This document shows, one piece after another, positions 42,789 through 50,869 of a stretch of DNA of 64,000 nt. Position 1 is the stretch's first letter. The number at the start of each line of letters is the position of its first letter. The notes under the pieces are model-generated. The model had not been told where the DNA came from. It made no database searches and saw only the letters and a program-made list of their open reading frames with translations. The position numbers were made by a program, and so were the translations under genes. The DNA is from Microbacterium radiodurans (GTDB taxonomy: Bacteria; Actinomycetota; Actinomycetes; Actinomycetales; Microbacteriaceae), in contig NZ_VYRZ01000001.1 in the NCBI RefSeq assembly GCF_008710705.1, positions 558,001 through 622,000 of the forward strand. Reading direction: 5' to 3'.

Positions 42789-43916
42789 TCAGTACTCAGC
42801 GGCTCGGGCGCGCTCGGGGGCGACGGCGAGCGAGGCGTCGACGGGCTGGCGCTTGGGCGCGTACACGACGAGGGCGTGGAAGACGAACCGCACGACGAAC
42901 GCGGCGATCAGGGTGAGCCCCGCGGCGATGACGCTCGGGATGTGGGCGTTCTCGACGAGCACCCACAGCACCGGTATCCGGATGATCGCCTCGACGTTGT
43001 TGAACGTGAACGACTTCACGAATCGCTGCCGCATACTGCCGGACTCGGCGCGCATGTCGGAGAAGACGAGGTACTCGAGCAGCAGGAAGTTGCCGATGAT
43101 CGTGATCTCGCTCGCGATGATCGACGCCGGCAAGTAGTCCATACCGAGGCGGATGAGCCCCCACATGATGACGAGGTTCGCGATCGCGCCGACGCCGCCG
43201 ACGAGGGCGAACGCCGACATGCGGCCGAATCGGAGCATGAGCAGCTGCGTCAGGAAGCGGATGCCCTGCGTGAACGACGCCTTCGACGCGCCGGCGAAAC
43301 GCGATGCGAAGGCGAACGGGACCTCCCCGACGCGCAGGTGGCGCCGGGCGAGGATCTCGAGCAGGATCTTGAACCCGCGCGGCCGGAGCGCATCGATGTC
43401 GATGGCGTCGCGATTCACGAGGAAGAATCCGGTCATCGGGTCGCTGCAGTCGCCGAGCTTGCGGGGGAACATCGACTTCGTGAGCAGGGTCGAGGCCCGC
43501 GAGACGGTGGTGCGGGTCGCGTCGGCGAGGCCCTTCGAGTCGCCGCCGGCGATGTAGCGCGATGCGACGACGACGTCGACGTCGTCGCGGTCGGCCCGCG
43601 CGAGCAGGCGGGGGACGTCCTCGGGCGGATGCTGCAGGTCGCCGTCCATCACGAGGCACCAGTTCGAGGTCGCCGCCCGGAGCCCCTCGACGACGGCGCC
43701 GCCGAGTCCGGCGGTGGGCGCGTCGCGGTGGATGAGGCGCACGGGGAAGTCGGCGGTCTGGGCGGCCGCGGCGATGATCTGCGGGGTGTCGTCGGTCGAG
43801 TCGTCGACGAAGACGACCTCGAAGAGCCGGTCATCGACCGCGTCGCCGATGCGACGCAGCAGCTCGGCGACGTTCGGACCTTCGTTGAAGGTCGGCACGA
43901 CGATCGTCAGATCCAT
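42789..43916 (-). CDS. GT2 glycosyltransferase fused to a GtrA membrane domain
   Basis: 375 aa. The N-terminal GT-A domain resembles polyprenyl-phosphate sugar synthases (VVPTFNEGPNVAELLRRI, VFVDDSTDDT, MDGDLQHPPED, SKGLADATRT, CSDPMTGFF). The C-terminal ~130 aa are a GtrA-like unit with four membrane helices (RMSAFALVGGVGAIANL...). Such fusions make polyprenyl-P-mannose or -glucose and may flip it for cell-envelope glycosylation. Probable -10 TAATCT on the minus strand at 43955-43950. The 131 nt up to the deacetylase gene carry only this promoter. Confidence 0.93.
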   Translation of the reverse strand: MDLTIVVPTFNEGPNVAELLRRIGDAVDDRLFEVVFVDDSTDDTPQIIAAAAQTADFPVRLIHRDAPTAGLGGAVVEGLRAATSNWCLVMDGDLQHPPEDVPRLLARADRDDVDVVVASRYIAGGDSKGLADATRTTVSRASTLLTKSMFPRKLGDCSDPMTGFFLVNRDAIDIDALRPRGFKILLEILARRHLRVGEVPFAFASRFAGASKASFTQGIRFLTQLLMLRFGRMSAFALVGGVGAIANLVIMWGLIRLGMDYLPASIIASEITIIGNFLLLEYLVFSDMRAESGSMRQRFVKSFTFNNVEAIIRIPVLWVLVENAHIPSVIAAGLTLIAAFVVRFVFHALVVYAPKRQPVDASLAVAPERARAAEY

Positions 43917-44047
43917 GTGTCGCTCGCGTTCTCCTGGCAGGGAACTCTCAGATTAGTGACGATCGGTGAACGGTCGCTGAAGTTGTCCTATGGCTATCCA
44001 ATGAGCACAGCCGGGGGTATCGTTCCCGGTTCCGCGCCCGCGAGCCG

Positions 44048-45211
44048 TCAGCCGATCGCACGTTTCAGGTCGTCGACCGTCATCCCGTAGTTGATGCGGA
44101 TGCAGGGGAGGGCGAGCTTGTCGGTGCCGATCGAGACGTAGCCCTGCTCGATCGTGCGGGCCATCTCGAACCCGGCCGCGGCGACGCCCTCCTTCGCGGT
44201 CTCGTTGTAATGGCCGAACGGGTAGGCGACGACCTCCTTCGTGCCGCCGAGGACGCTCGCGGAGGTGTCCAGATCGGTGACGATCTGGTCCTTCGACCAG
44301 TTCACGATGCGGCCCTGGCCGTTGTCGCCGGCGGTGTGCATGTCGTGCGTGTGCGACCGCTTGAGCACGTAGGGCGTGAGGTCGGGGCCGGGGCCGTTGA
44401 CCGTGATGACGAAGGAGGTGGTCATCACCTGGTGCTTCTCCACGAGCGGCACCGCCAGCTCGAGCCACGACGGATCGGCGTCGTCGTCGGTGACGATGAC
44501 CGAGTGATCGGGCAGGTAGAGGGCGCCGTCGATGAAGGCGCTGAGCTCCGGCCAGGTCGGCAGGTAGAACTGCTGCTCGGAGATGTAGGCCAGGTGCGCG
44601 TCCCAGTCGCCGACGTACGCGTAATTGCCGCGCAGCCAGCCCGACTCGCCCTCGGGCTTCGTCGTGAACTGGTGGTACATGAGGATCGGGATGCGGGTCT
44701 TCGCCGCCTCGTTGTCGGCGGGGCTCATCCAGGATCCGTAGAGGGTGCGTTGCTGCGCGTCGCAGGCCACGGCATCCGCTCCGTTGATCCGGCCGGGGAT
44801 GGCGCGGGCGGCAGCGTCGTCGGGCGTCGCGTACCACCCGGCGAACACCTCGCCGTCGCGCGTCGGGATCGGGAGCGACGCGTACAGCGATCCCTGGCTC
44901 TCGAGGAGCGGGGCGAGGTCGATGCCCTCGCCCGCGAACGACACGGCGCACGCCGCCGGGTCGGTCGTACCGGCGAGCAGCTGCTGGGCCGGGGTGAGCG
45001 GCGTGGGGTCCGGCGTCGGCGTCGGCGTCGTGACCGCGGGCGTCTCGTCGCCGGCGGCCGGGGCGCTCGGCGGTTCGGAGCGCTGCAGGACGGTGACGAC
45101 GCCCACCGCGGCGACGGCGACGGCGGCGACGACCGCGCCGGTGATCGTCCCGATGAGGATGCGGCGGCGTCGCTGCTGCCGGCGGCTCGTCGATCGTCGT
45201 GTCGCGGCCAT
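44048..45211 (-). CDS. Exported polysaccharide deacetylase
   Basis: 387 aa. A very basic N-terminus (RRSTSRRQQRRRR) precedes a transmembrane/signal segment (about residues 20-45) and a Pro/Thr-rich spacer; the NodB homology domain occupies roughly 180-387. Metal triad: VTDDDAD (Asp near 240) and the two His of HTHDMH (about 288); YPFGHYN is also conserved. It would remove acetyl groups from a cell-wall or surface polysaccharide. Start chosen at MAATRR with GAGGAGA upstream; an in-frame ATG five codons earlier lacks this. Confidence 0.88.
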   Translation of the reverse strand: MAATRRSTSRRQQRRRRILIGTITGAVVAAVAVAAVGVVTVLQRSEPPSAPAAGDETPAVTTPTPTPDPTPLTPAQQLLAGTTDPAACAVSFAGEGIDLAPLLESQGSLYASLPIPTRDGEVFAGWYATPDDAAARAIPGRINGADAVACDAQQRTLYGSWMSPADNEAAKTRIPILMYHQFTTKPEGESGWLRGNYAYVGDWDAHLAYISEQQFYLPTWPELSAFIDGALYLPDHSVIVTDDDADPSWLELAVPLVEKHQVMTTSFVITVNGPGPDLTPYVLKRSHTHDMHTAGDNGQGRIVNWSKDQIVTDLDTSASVLGGTKEVVAYPFGHYNETAKEGVAAAGFEMARTIEQGYVSIGTDKLALPCIRINYGMTVDDLKRAIG

Positions 45212-45350
45212 CGGGTGTCTCCTCACGCGGGCGCGTCGCTGCGCGCTCCGTCCCGCATCCTAAGGCGCCGAAGCCGGGATCCTCTGGTGCCGAGGCCGGG
45301 CGGCGAGGAGGATGACGGCATCCGAGTCGATGGGGGATGCCGCCGTGCCG

Positions 45351-45686
45351 ATGTATCTGATCTCGTTTCCGAGCGCCGCGATGGTCGTCGCGGACGATGA
45401 GCTGCCCGCGGTGTCGGCCGCGTCGCGAGTCGTCGTCGATGAGGCGCGTGCTGCCGGTGTGTGGGTGTTCGGCGGCGGAATCGACGGGTCAGTGCCGCCC
45501 GTTCGTGTCGACGCCGACGGCGTGGCGGTCGCCGGCACCTACGAGCAGACGCGGAGCCTCGAGGGCGGCTACGCGGTTCTCGACCTTCCGACCGTCGAGG
45601 ACGCGCACGCGTGGGCGGCGAAGCTCGCTGCGGCGTGCCGGTGCGCGCAGGAGGTGCGGCTCTTCGGCGACGGTGCGGGCACCTGA
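45351..45686 (+). CDS. YCII-related domain protein
   Basis: 111 aa. The ferredoxin-like fold of the YCII/DGPF family is seen from MYLISFPSAAM to the end, with ARAAGVWVFGGGID and GYAVLDLPTVEDAHAWAAKLAAACRCAQEVRL. Family members are linked to sigma-factor neighbourhoods or small-molecule chemistry, but no function can be given. Upstream in-frame ATGs at 45312 and 45330 are alternatives; the core begins at 45351, with GGGGGA about 12 nt before. Divergent from the deacetylase gene. Confidence 0.75.
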   Translation: MYLISFPSAAMVVADDELPAVSAASRVVVDEARAAGVWVFGGGIDGSVPPVRVDADGVAVAGTYEQTRSLEGGYAVLDLPTVEDAHAWAAKLAAACRCAQEVRLFGDGAGT

Positions 45687-45779
45687 TCTGCGCGGCGCCT
45701 GTCTCAGCGCCGTAGTCCGGCTCGCTCGCTTCCGACAACCCCCTTCGCCGAGGCGCCGGGGTCGGGATAGTCCTGGGGC

Positions 45780-46658
45780 ATGAGCAGCCCCGGCATGCGC
45801 GGTGAGAAGAGAGGCCGTGTGCGGATCGGCATCTCCGGCTGGCGTTACCCGAGCTGGCGCGGCGACTTCTACCCGCCCGGCCTCGTGCAGCGACGGGAGC
45901 TGTCATACGTCGGCGAGCGGATGACGACCGCCGAGGTGAACGGCTCGTTCTATTCGCTGCAGCGGCCGGAGAGCTACTGCCGGTGGCGGAGCGAGGTGCC
46001 GGCGTCGTTCGTCTTCGCGGTGAAGGGCTCGCGCTACGTGACGCACATGCTGCGGCTGCGCGGTGTGGAGACGGCGCTGGCGAACTTCTTCGCGTCGGGC
46101 GTGCTCGCCCTCGGAGATCAGCTCGGGCCGGTGCTGTGGCAGCTGCCCGAGCGAGAGGCGTTCGATCGCGACGTGCTCGAGGAGTTCCTGGCCGTCCTGC
46201 CGCGGACGATGTCCGCAGCGCTCGCGCTCGCCGAGCGCCACGATGAGCGGTTGGACGGGCGCGCCTGGCTGCAGATCGACGAGGACCGTCCGATCCGGCA
46301 CGCGCTCGAGCCGCGCTCGGAGACCTTCGGAACCCCGGATGCCGTCGCCGTCCTGCGTCGCACCGGCACCGCCCTCGTCGTTGCCGACACGGCGGGGCGC
46401 TGGCCCCGGTTCGACGAGGTCACGGCGGACCACGTCTACGTGCGGTTGCACGGGGCGACCGATCTCTACGCGAGCGGGTACACCGAGGCCGAGCTCGCGA
46501 CGTGGGCGAAACGGATCCGGGGATGGGCGGACGGCTCGGATGCGCCGGACGGACGTCCGCGCGACGTCTGGGTCTACTTCGACAACGACGCTCGCGGTCA
46601 CGCCCCGCACGACGCGGTGGCGCTCGCGGCGCGCGTGGCCGCGTCGTACGGGGGATGA
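45780..46658 (+). CDS. DUF72 (YecE-like) protein
   Basis: 292 aa TIM-barrel protein of unknown function. Typical motifs: GISGWRYPSWRGDFYP near the N-terminus, EVNGSFYSLQRPESYCRWRSEVP, FVFAVKGSRYVTHM, LGPVLWQLPE, and the C-terminal YVRLHG and VYFDNDARGHAPHDA. The ATG at 45780 is preceded by GGGG and a GATAGT hexamer 8 nt upstream, so the leader is very short or absent. Confidence 0.9.
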   Translation: MSSPGMRGEKRGRVRIGISGWRYPSWRGDFYPPGLVQRRELSYVGERMTTAEVNGSFYSLQRPESYCRWRSEVPASFVFAVKGSRYVTHMLRLRGVETALANFFASGVLALGDQLGPVLWQLPEREAFDRDVLEEFLAVLPRTMSAALALAERHDERLDGRAWLQIDEDRPIRHALEPRSETFGTPDAVAVLRRTGTALVVADTAGRWPRFDEVTADHVYVRLHGATDLYASGYTEAELATWAKRIRGWADGSDAPDGRPRDVWVYFDNDARGHAPHDAVALAARVAASYGG

Positions 46659-46693
46659 CGGATGCCGCGTGTGCTCGGGGAGCGCGTCGCCTG

Positions 46694-47482
46694 TCAGTAG
46701 GCGGCGGACTGCCCGCCGTCGATCGGCAGCACCGTCGCATTGACGTACGAGGCGTCGTCCGAGAGCAGGAAGGCGACGACCGCCGCGATCTCGGGAGCCT
46801 CGCCGTACCGCTTGGTCGGGTTGGCCTGGATGAACTCCTCGGCGGCCTTGCGGGGGTTGTCGGGGTCGATCTGCTTCATCGAGTTCTCGACCATCGGTGT
46901 CCAGATGGCTCCGGGGGCGATCGCGTTCAGGCGAACGCCGTACCGGCCGTACTCGACGGCGGAGTTGCGCGTGAGGCCGACGACGCCGTGCTTGGCGGCG
47001 GCGTAGCCGGACTGGTTGCCGACGCCCCGGATGCCACCGACGCTCGCGGTGTTCACGACGGAGCCCGAGCCCTGCTCGCGCATGATCGGCAGCACCTTCT
47101 CGAGCCCGAGGAAGACGCCGCGCAGGTTGATCGCCACGACCTTGTCGAACTCGTCGGCGGTGAAGTCCTCGGTGAGGTTCTGCTTGCCCTCGATGCCGGC
47201 GTTGTTGAAGAAGCCGTCGATGCGGCCGAACTCGTTCTTCGCCGCGTCGACGTAGTCCTGCACCTGCGCCTCGTCCGACACGTCGGCGACGGTCGTGATG
47301 ACGCGGGCATCGGGTGCGACCTCGCGGATGGCGTCGACCGTGGCGGCGAGGCCCGGTTCCGACACGTCGACGAGCGCGAGGTTCGCGCCTTCTGTCGCCA
47401 GTCGCACTGCGGTGGCTCGACCCAAGCCGGAACCGCCTCCGGTGATGAGGATGGTCTTGTCGGTGAAACGGGCGTCCGTCAT
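46694..47482 (-). CDS. Short-chain dehydrogenase/reductase
   Basis: 262 aa classical SDR. NAD(P)-binding TGGGSGLG, NNAG, catalytic Ser in NTASVGG and YAAAK (Tyr/Lys) are all present. Asp in ALVDVSEP after strand 2 favours NAD over NADP. An AGGAGG ribosome-binding site lies 6 nt before the ATG. Substrate unknown; no pathway genes adjoin it. Confidence 0.93.
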   Translation of the reverse strand: MTDARFTDKTILITGGGSGLGRATAVRLATEGANLALVDVSEPGLAATVDAIREVAPDARVITTVADVSDEAQVQDYVDAAKNEFGRIDGFFNNAGIEGKQNLTEDFTADEFDKVVAINLRGVFLGLEKVLPIMREQGSGSVVNTASVGGIRGVGNQSGYAAAKHGVVGLTRNSAVEYGRYGVRLNAIAPGAIWTPMVENSMKQIDPDNPRKAAEEFIQANPTKRYGEAPEIAAVVAFLLSDDASYVNATVLPIDGGQSAAY

Positions 47483-47687
47483 ATCTGCCTCCTGGGCTCG
47501 AGATGCGACGATCAGCGCCCCGTCGCGTGGAGCGCCGGTCGGGCCGGCCGTCGTGGGCCGACCGTCGTCAACGCTACGTCGCTGCGCGCCCACGGGCACG
47601 GGGTTGCGGCGGTCCGCCGCGGCACCTACCGTCGCGCGCGCCCGATGCTCGTCTGAGTCCGGCCGCCCGGCGGCGCTTGTCGGCGCT

Positions 47688-47699
47688 TATGCTCGGGCC
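47688..47699 (+). promoter_or_regulatory. -10-like hexamer before the 49-aa zinc-ribbon gene
   Basis: TATGCT (47688-47693), CGGGCC, then GTG at 47700. Fits the leaderless pattern seen elsewhere. Confidence 0.45.
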
Positions 47700-47849
47700 G
47701 TGACCGCGCCAGCTGCGACACCGTGGGTGTGCCCCACCTGCGGTGATGCGCTGCGCTTCGAGATCCTCGACGACGAGTCCTTTCTCGTCGCGTGGTCATG
47801 CCTGACCTGCGGACTCGTCCGGATGAGCGAGCCCGGGCAGACCGGCTGA
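47700..47849 (+). CDS. 49-aa zinc-ribbon protein
   Basis: Small protein with two CxxC knuckles, CPTCGD and CLTCGL, 23 residues apart, the spacing of a zinc ribbon. GTG start with TATGCT 6 nt upstream and no Shine-Dalgarno. No family recognised. The 217 nt between the SDR and this gene (47483-47699) hold only this promoter. Coding status rests on the paired CxxC and promoter geometry. Confidence 0.6.
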   Translation: MTAPAATPWVCPTCGDALRFEILDDESFLVAWSCLTCGLVRMSEPGQTG

Positions 47850-47863
47850 GCCAGGGCAAAGCA

Positions 47864-47897
47864 AAACCCCCGCCATGTAGAAGCTAGGCGAGGGTTT
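47864..47897 (-). terminator. Terminator of the tRNA cluster
   Basis: On the minus strand AAACCCTCGCC and GGCGGGGGTTT pair across 12 nt and are followed by TTGCTTTG. A second small hairpin (GGACCGT/ACGGTCC, 47901-47921) lies between it and tRNA-Phe. Confidence 0.85.
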
Positions 47898-47924
47898 CTG
47901 GGACCGTTGTAACGACGGTCCGTG

Positions 47925-47997
47925 TGGCTCCGACGGGCGTCGATCCCGTGACCTCACGATTTTCAGTCGTGCGCTCTACCAACTGAGCTACAGAGCC
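47925..47997 (-). tRNA. tRNA-Phe (GAA)
   Basis: 73 nt; acceptor GGCTCTG pairs with the 3' strand ending GGAGCC plus discriminator A. Anticodon loop CTGAAAA gives GAA. D-arm GTAGCTCAGTTGGTAGAGC and T-loop GGGATCGACGCCC region are normal. Last tRNA of the cluster. Confidence 0.97.
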
Positions 47998-48067
47998 GCA
48001 TGGCTTCGAAAAAGCCACGTCCTACACGACAGGCCCTCTGGAAACCAAAGGGCCCGTCGCTTGAGAG

Positions 48068-48141
48068 CGACCCTGACGGGACTTGAACCCGCGACCTCCG
48101 CCGTGACAGGGCGGCACGCTAACCAACTGCGCTACAGGGCC
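48068..48141 (-). tRNA. tRNA-Asp (GTC)
   Basis: 74 nt; acceptor GGCCCTG pairs with CAGGGTC, discriminator G as expected for Asp. Anticodon GTC lies in CTGTCAC. T-arm CGGGTTCAAGTCCCG. Confidence 0.97.
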
Positions 48142-48162
48142 ATGCTTATTCAATTGTGGGTG

Positions 48163-48235
48163 TGACCCCAACGGGATTCGAACCCGTGCTACCGCCGTGA
48201 AAGGGCGGCGTCCTAGGCCGCTAAACGATGGGGCC
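48163..48235 (-). tRNA. tRNA-Glu (TTC)
   Basis: 73 nt; acceptor GGCCCCA pairs with TGGGGTC plus A. The anticodon loop CTTTCAC between CCGCC and GGCGG gives TTC. First tRNA of the Glu-Asp-Phe cluster. Confidence 0.97.
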
Positions 48236-48386
48236 GAGTGAGTCCCAGAGGATCACGCTTACCGAGGGTCAAGCATACGAGAACTTTCGCGAATGTGCGA
48301 ATCGAGGGCGCGGCGTCCCCCGATCGGGCGTGTCGCACGGTCAGACTGAGCCGAGTCGCGCGATCGGATGCCGGCATCCCGACGCT

Positions 48387-48443
48387 TTGGTCCTGTGACG
48401 TGTGTTGCTACTGTGAACGGAGTTGTTCACGCGATAGGGAAGG
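48387..48443 (+). promoter_or_regulatory. Promoter, inverted repeat and RBS of the M23 peptidase gene
   Basis: TTGGTC (48387-48392), 16-nt spacer, TACTGT (48409-48414). The inverted repeat GTGAAC-N6-GTTCAC (48413-48430) covers the end of the -10 and the expected start site, so it is a candidate operator. GGGAAGG (48437-48443) precedes the GTG at 48452. Confidence 0.6.
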
Positions 48444-48451
48444 TCACCCGC

Positions 48452-49912
48452 GTGCGATCCGAAAGCCTGGAATCCCCCGAAGAGTGCGGCTGCGCGCCGA
48501 CTCCTGCCGAACGCAGCAGACTGGCGCAGCTCATCTCGCGGCGCGGCGCGCTCGGACTCGGAGCCGTCGGCTTCGTGGCAGCGACCGCGTTCCTGGCACC
48601 CGGCGGCATCCCGTCGGCGTTCGGCATCGAGGGGTATCCCTCGTGGGACGACGTGCAGAGGGCGAAGAACAACGAGGCCGCCAAGGGCAGCGAGATCGCC
48701 CGCATCGAGCAGCTCATCGCCGACCTCACCGCCGACGTCGCGAACAAGCAGGCCGAAGCCGAGCGCCTCGGCCAGGAGTACGCCGTCGCGCAGTCCGCCT
48801 ACGAGGACGCCGTCTACCGCGCCGAGTCGCTGCAGTCGCAGGCCGACGCGCAGGCCGCCGCCGCGACCGAGACTGCCCGCCGCGCCGGCAAGCTCGCCGC
48901 GCAGCTCTACCGCAACGGCGGCGACGACACGAGCCTCAAGCTCTTCTTCTCGGACTCCGCAGCCTCGGCCGACGACCTGCTCGCGCGCCTGGGCACGATG
49001 GACAAGCTCCTGCAGACGAACCGCGGCGTCTACGCCGACGCGGTCGCCGCCCGCGACACGGCGCAGAGCCTCAGCGACCAGGCGAGCGTCGCCCGCGACG
49101 AGCGCGACCGCCTGAAGCAGGAGGCCGAGCAGAAGCTCATCGCGGCGCAGAACGCGGCCCAGGCCGCGCAGGAGGCCCTCGCCGCGCAGACCGAGCACAT
49201 GGCGACGCTGCAGGCGCAGCTCGCCGCCCTCAAGGACGAGACCGCCGCGACCGTGGCCGGCTACCAGGCCGGTGTCGAGGAGGAGCGTCGTCGCGAAGAA
49301 GAGCGCAAGCGCCGCGAGCGCGAAGAAGCAGCGCGCCGCGCCGCCGAGGAGGAGCGCCGGCGCCAGGAGGCCGCCGCGGCGGCTGCCGCAGCCAACAGCG
49401 GTGGCGGAGGCGGCGGTGGCGGCAACTCCGGCGGCGGAGGCGGCGGCGGTGGCAACTCCGGCGGTGGCGGCGGCGGCGGCGCAGGCCAGGTCCAGCCGTC
49501 GGGCTGGGTGCGCCCGGGTCCCGGCTACATCAGCTCGTGGTTCGGCAACCGCGGCACGATCTGCTCGAGCGCCGGCTGCACGACCGGACACCGCGGCATC
49601 GACTTCGCCGGCGGCTGCTCCGCCCCCATCTACGCCGCGGCGTCGGGCACCGTCGTGCACGCCGCCTGGACGGGCGACTGGGGCAACTACATCAAGGTCG
49701 ACCACGGCGGCGGCATCGTCTCGGCCTACGCGCACATCCAGAACGGCGGCTACGCCGTCGGCTGGGGTCAGCGCGTCTCGGCCGGTCAGGTCATCGCGTA
49801 CGCCGGCAACACCGGCGTCTCGGCCGGCTGCCACCTGCACTTCGAGATCTACCAGAACGGCACCCGGATCGATCCGGCGCCGTTCCTGCGCAACCGCGGC
49901 ATCTCGGTCTGA
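48452..49912 (+). CDS. Tat-exported M23 metallopeptidase with coiled coil (cell-wall hydrolase/activator)
   Basis: 486 aa. A twin-arginine signal is visible (LISRRGALGLGAVGFVAATAFL, first part), followed by a long Ala/Glu/Gln-rich coiled coil (about 65-320) as in EnvC/FtsX-partner hydrolases, a linker of Asn-Ser-Gly8 repeats (about 317-345), and a C-terminal M23 domain. Zinc ligands: His and Asp of GHRGIDFAGG and HLHFE; AYAHIQ is also conserved, so the enzyme looks active. Role: peptidoglycan endopeptidase in growth or division. Start chosen at GTG 48452 by GGGAAGG 8 nt upstream. The 216 nt between tRNA-Glu and this gene contain its promoter and nothing else recognised. Confidence 0.9.
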   Translation: MRSESLESPEECGCAPTPAERSRLAQLISRRGALGLGAVGFVAATAFLAPGGIPSAFGIEGYPSWDDVQRAKNNEAAKGSEIARIEQLIADLTADVANKQAEAERLGQEYAVAQSAYEDAVYRAESLQSQADAQAAAATETARRAGKLAAQLYRNGGDDTSLKLFFSDSAASADDLLARLGTMDKLLQTNRGVYADAVAARDTAQSLSDQASVARDERDRLKQEAEQKLIAAQNAAQAAQEALAAQTEHMATLQAQLAALKDETAATVAGYQAGVEEERRREEERKRREREEAARRAAEEERRRQEAAAAAAAANSGGGGGGGGNSGGGGGGGGNSGGGGGGGAGQVQPSGWVRPGPGYISSWFGNRGTICSSAGCTTGHRGIDFAGGCSAPIYAAASGTVVHAAWTGDWGNYIKVDHGGGIVSAYAHIQNGGYAVGWGQRVSAGQVIAYAGNTGVSAGCHLHFEIYQNGTRIDPAPFLRNRGISV

Positions 49913-49934
49913 CGCCGGCCCGGTTCCGCAAAAC

Positions 49935-49970
49935 AGCGAGGGGCGGATGCTGCAGCATCCGCCCCTCGCT
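49935..49970. terminator. Perfect 36-nt palindrome terminator
   Basis: Two 18-nt arms (AGCGAGGGGCGGATGCTG and its complement) abut with no loop. Located between the convergent M23 and ppa genes; on the minus strand it is followed by TGTTTTGC. Confidence 0.85.
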
Positions 49971-49981
49971 TCAGCCTCTGA

Positions 49982-50515
49982 TCAGAGGGAGTTGGGCGCT
50001 TCGCCCTCACCCTGCGTCTTGGTCTGGCCCTCGTGCTCCTCGAAGCGGTCGAACGCCTCGCCCACGAGGCGCTCGGCCTCGGCGGCGTTCGCCCACTCGT
50101 CGACCTTGACCCACTTGTTCGGCTCGAGGTCCTTGTAGTGCTCGAAGAAGTGACCGATCTCGTTCCTGGTCCACTCGTCGATGTCGTCGACGTCCTGGAT
50201 GTGCGCCCAGCGCGGGTCCTTCGCCAGCACGGCCACGACCTTGTCGTCGCCGCCGGCCTCGTCGCTCATCTTCAGCACGGCGACGGGGCGGACCTTCGCC
50301 AGCACGCCCGGGTAGATGTCGCGGTCGAGGAGGACGAGCACGTCGAGCGGGTCGCCGTCCTCGCCGAGGGTGTTCTCGAAGAAGCCGTAGTTGCTGGGGT
50401 ATCCCATCGGCGTGAACAGCACGCGGTCGAGGAAGACCCGGCCGGTGCCGTGGTCGACTTCGTACTTCACGCGGCTGCCGCGGGGGATCTCGATGACGGC
50501 GTCGTACGCGCCCAT
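49982..50515 (-). CDS. ppa: Inorganic pyrophosphatase
   Basis: 177 aa family I enzyme hydrolysing pyrophosphate to phosphate. Signature DGDPLDVLVL with the metal-binding Asp residues, EIPRGSRVKYE, PMGYPSNYGF and KDPRW are present. The C-terminal ~15 aa are a polar, non-conserved tail. AAGGAGC upstream of the ATG. The promoter must lie in the repeat-bearing gap 50516-50869. Confidence 0.96.
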   Translation of the reverse strand: MGAYDAVIEIPRGSRVKYEVDHGTGRVFLDRVLFTPMGYPSNYGFFENTLGEDGDPLDVLVLLDRDIYPGVLAKVRPVAVLKMSDEAGGDDKVVAVLAKDPRWAHIQDVDDIDEWTRNEIGHFFEHYKDLEPNKWVKVDEWANAAEAERLVGEAFDRFEEHEGQTKTQGEGEAPNSL

Positions 50516-50590
50516 ACCTGTGCTCCTTCGATAAGACGGTGGGATGCCGCGACCAGCCTACTGGCGACCGGCCGCCCGCCCGGGCAGCCC

Positions 50591-50653
50591 GTTCTCAGGA
50601 GACCCCGGGCCTCACCGGCCGAGCGGACGGATGGGCCGGCGGGATTCCTGAGA
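50591..50653. repeat. Palindromic repeat of the TCTCAGGA family, element A
   Basis: TCTCAGGA (50593-50600) and TCCTGAGA (50646-50653) around a 45-nt centre with internal CGGCC/GGCCG pairing. The left arm is GTTCTCAGGA as in the 14.3-kb copies. Located in the divergent ppa-tilS gap. Confidence 0.75.
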
Positions 50654-50753
50654 TCGTGCCCGTGCGACGGCGCGCTGCCAGATGCCAGCCGGTGCTGCCG
50701 GGCGACCGGACGCTCCCGCCGGCGCCCGCCCCGCCCCGCCGGCAGCCGCCGCA

Positions 50754-50828
50754 GGCACGATCTCAGGAGACCCCGAGGTGCGCGGCGCGTGTGGGGACGC
50801 TCGACCGGCAATCCTCCTGAGATCGTGC
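50754..50828. repeat. Palindromic repeat of the TCTCAGGA family, element B
   Basis: GCACGATCTCAGGA (50755-50768) pairs perfectly with 50815-50828 across 46 nt. The left arm is also complementary over 15 nt to the right arm of element A (50646-50660), so alternative pairings exist. The gap 50516-50869 otherwise shows no gene. Confidence 0.8.
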
Positions 50829-50857
50829 ACGCGATCGGGAGGCAAAGACCGGGCGGA

Positions 50858-50869
50858 TACGGTGGGCTG
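50858..50869 (+). promoter_or_regulatory. -10-like hexamer before tilS
   Basis: TACGGT (50858-50863), GGGCTG, then GTG at 50870. Leaderless pattern; no Shine-Dalgarno. Confidence 0.45.

Noticed and set aside
41479..42916. Open frames across the repeat gap on both strands
   Set aside because: They translate palindromes and minisatellites into repeated low-complexity peptides in several frames at once; no ribosome-binding sites.
48413..48430. LexA (SOS) box before the M23 gene
   Set aside because: GAAC and GTTC are 6 nt apart with no TCGAAC/GTTCGA context; the actinobacterial LexA site has a 4-nt centre.
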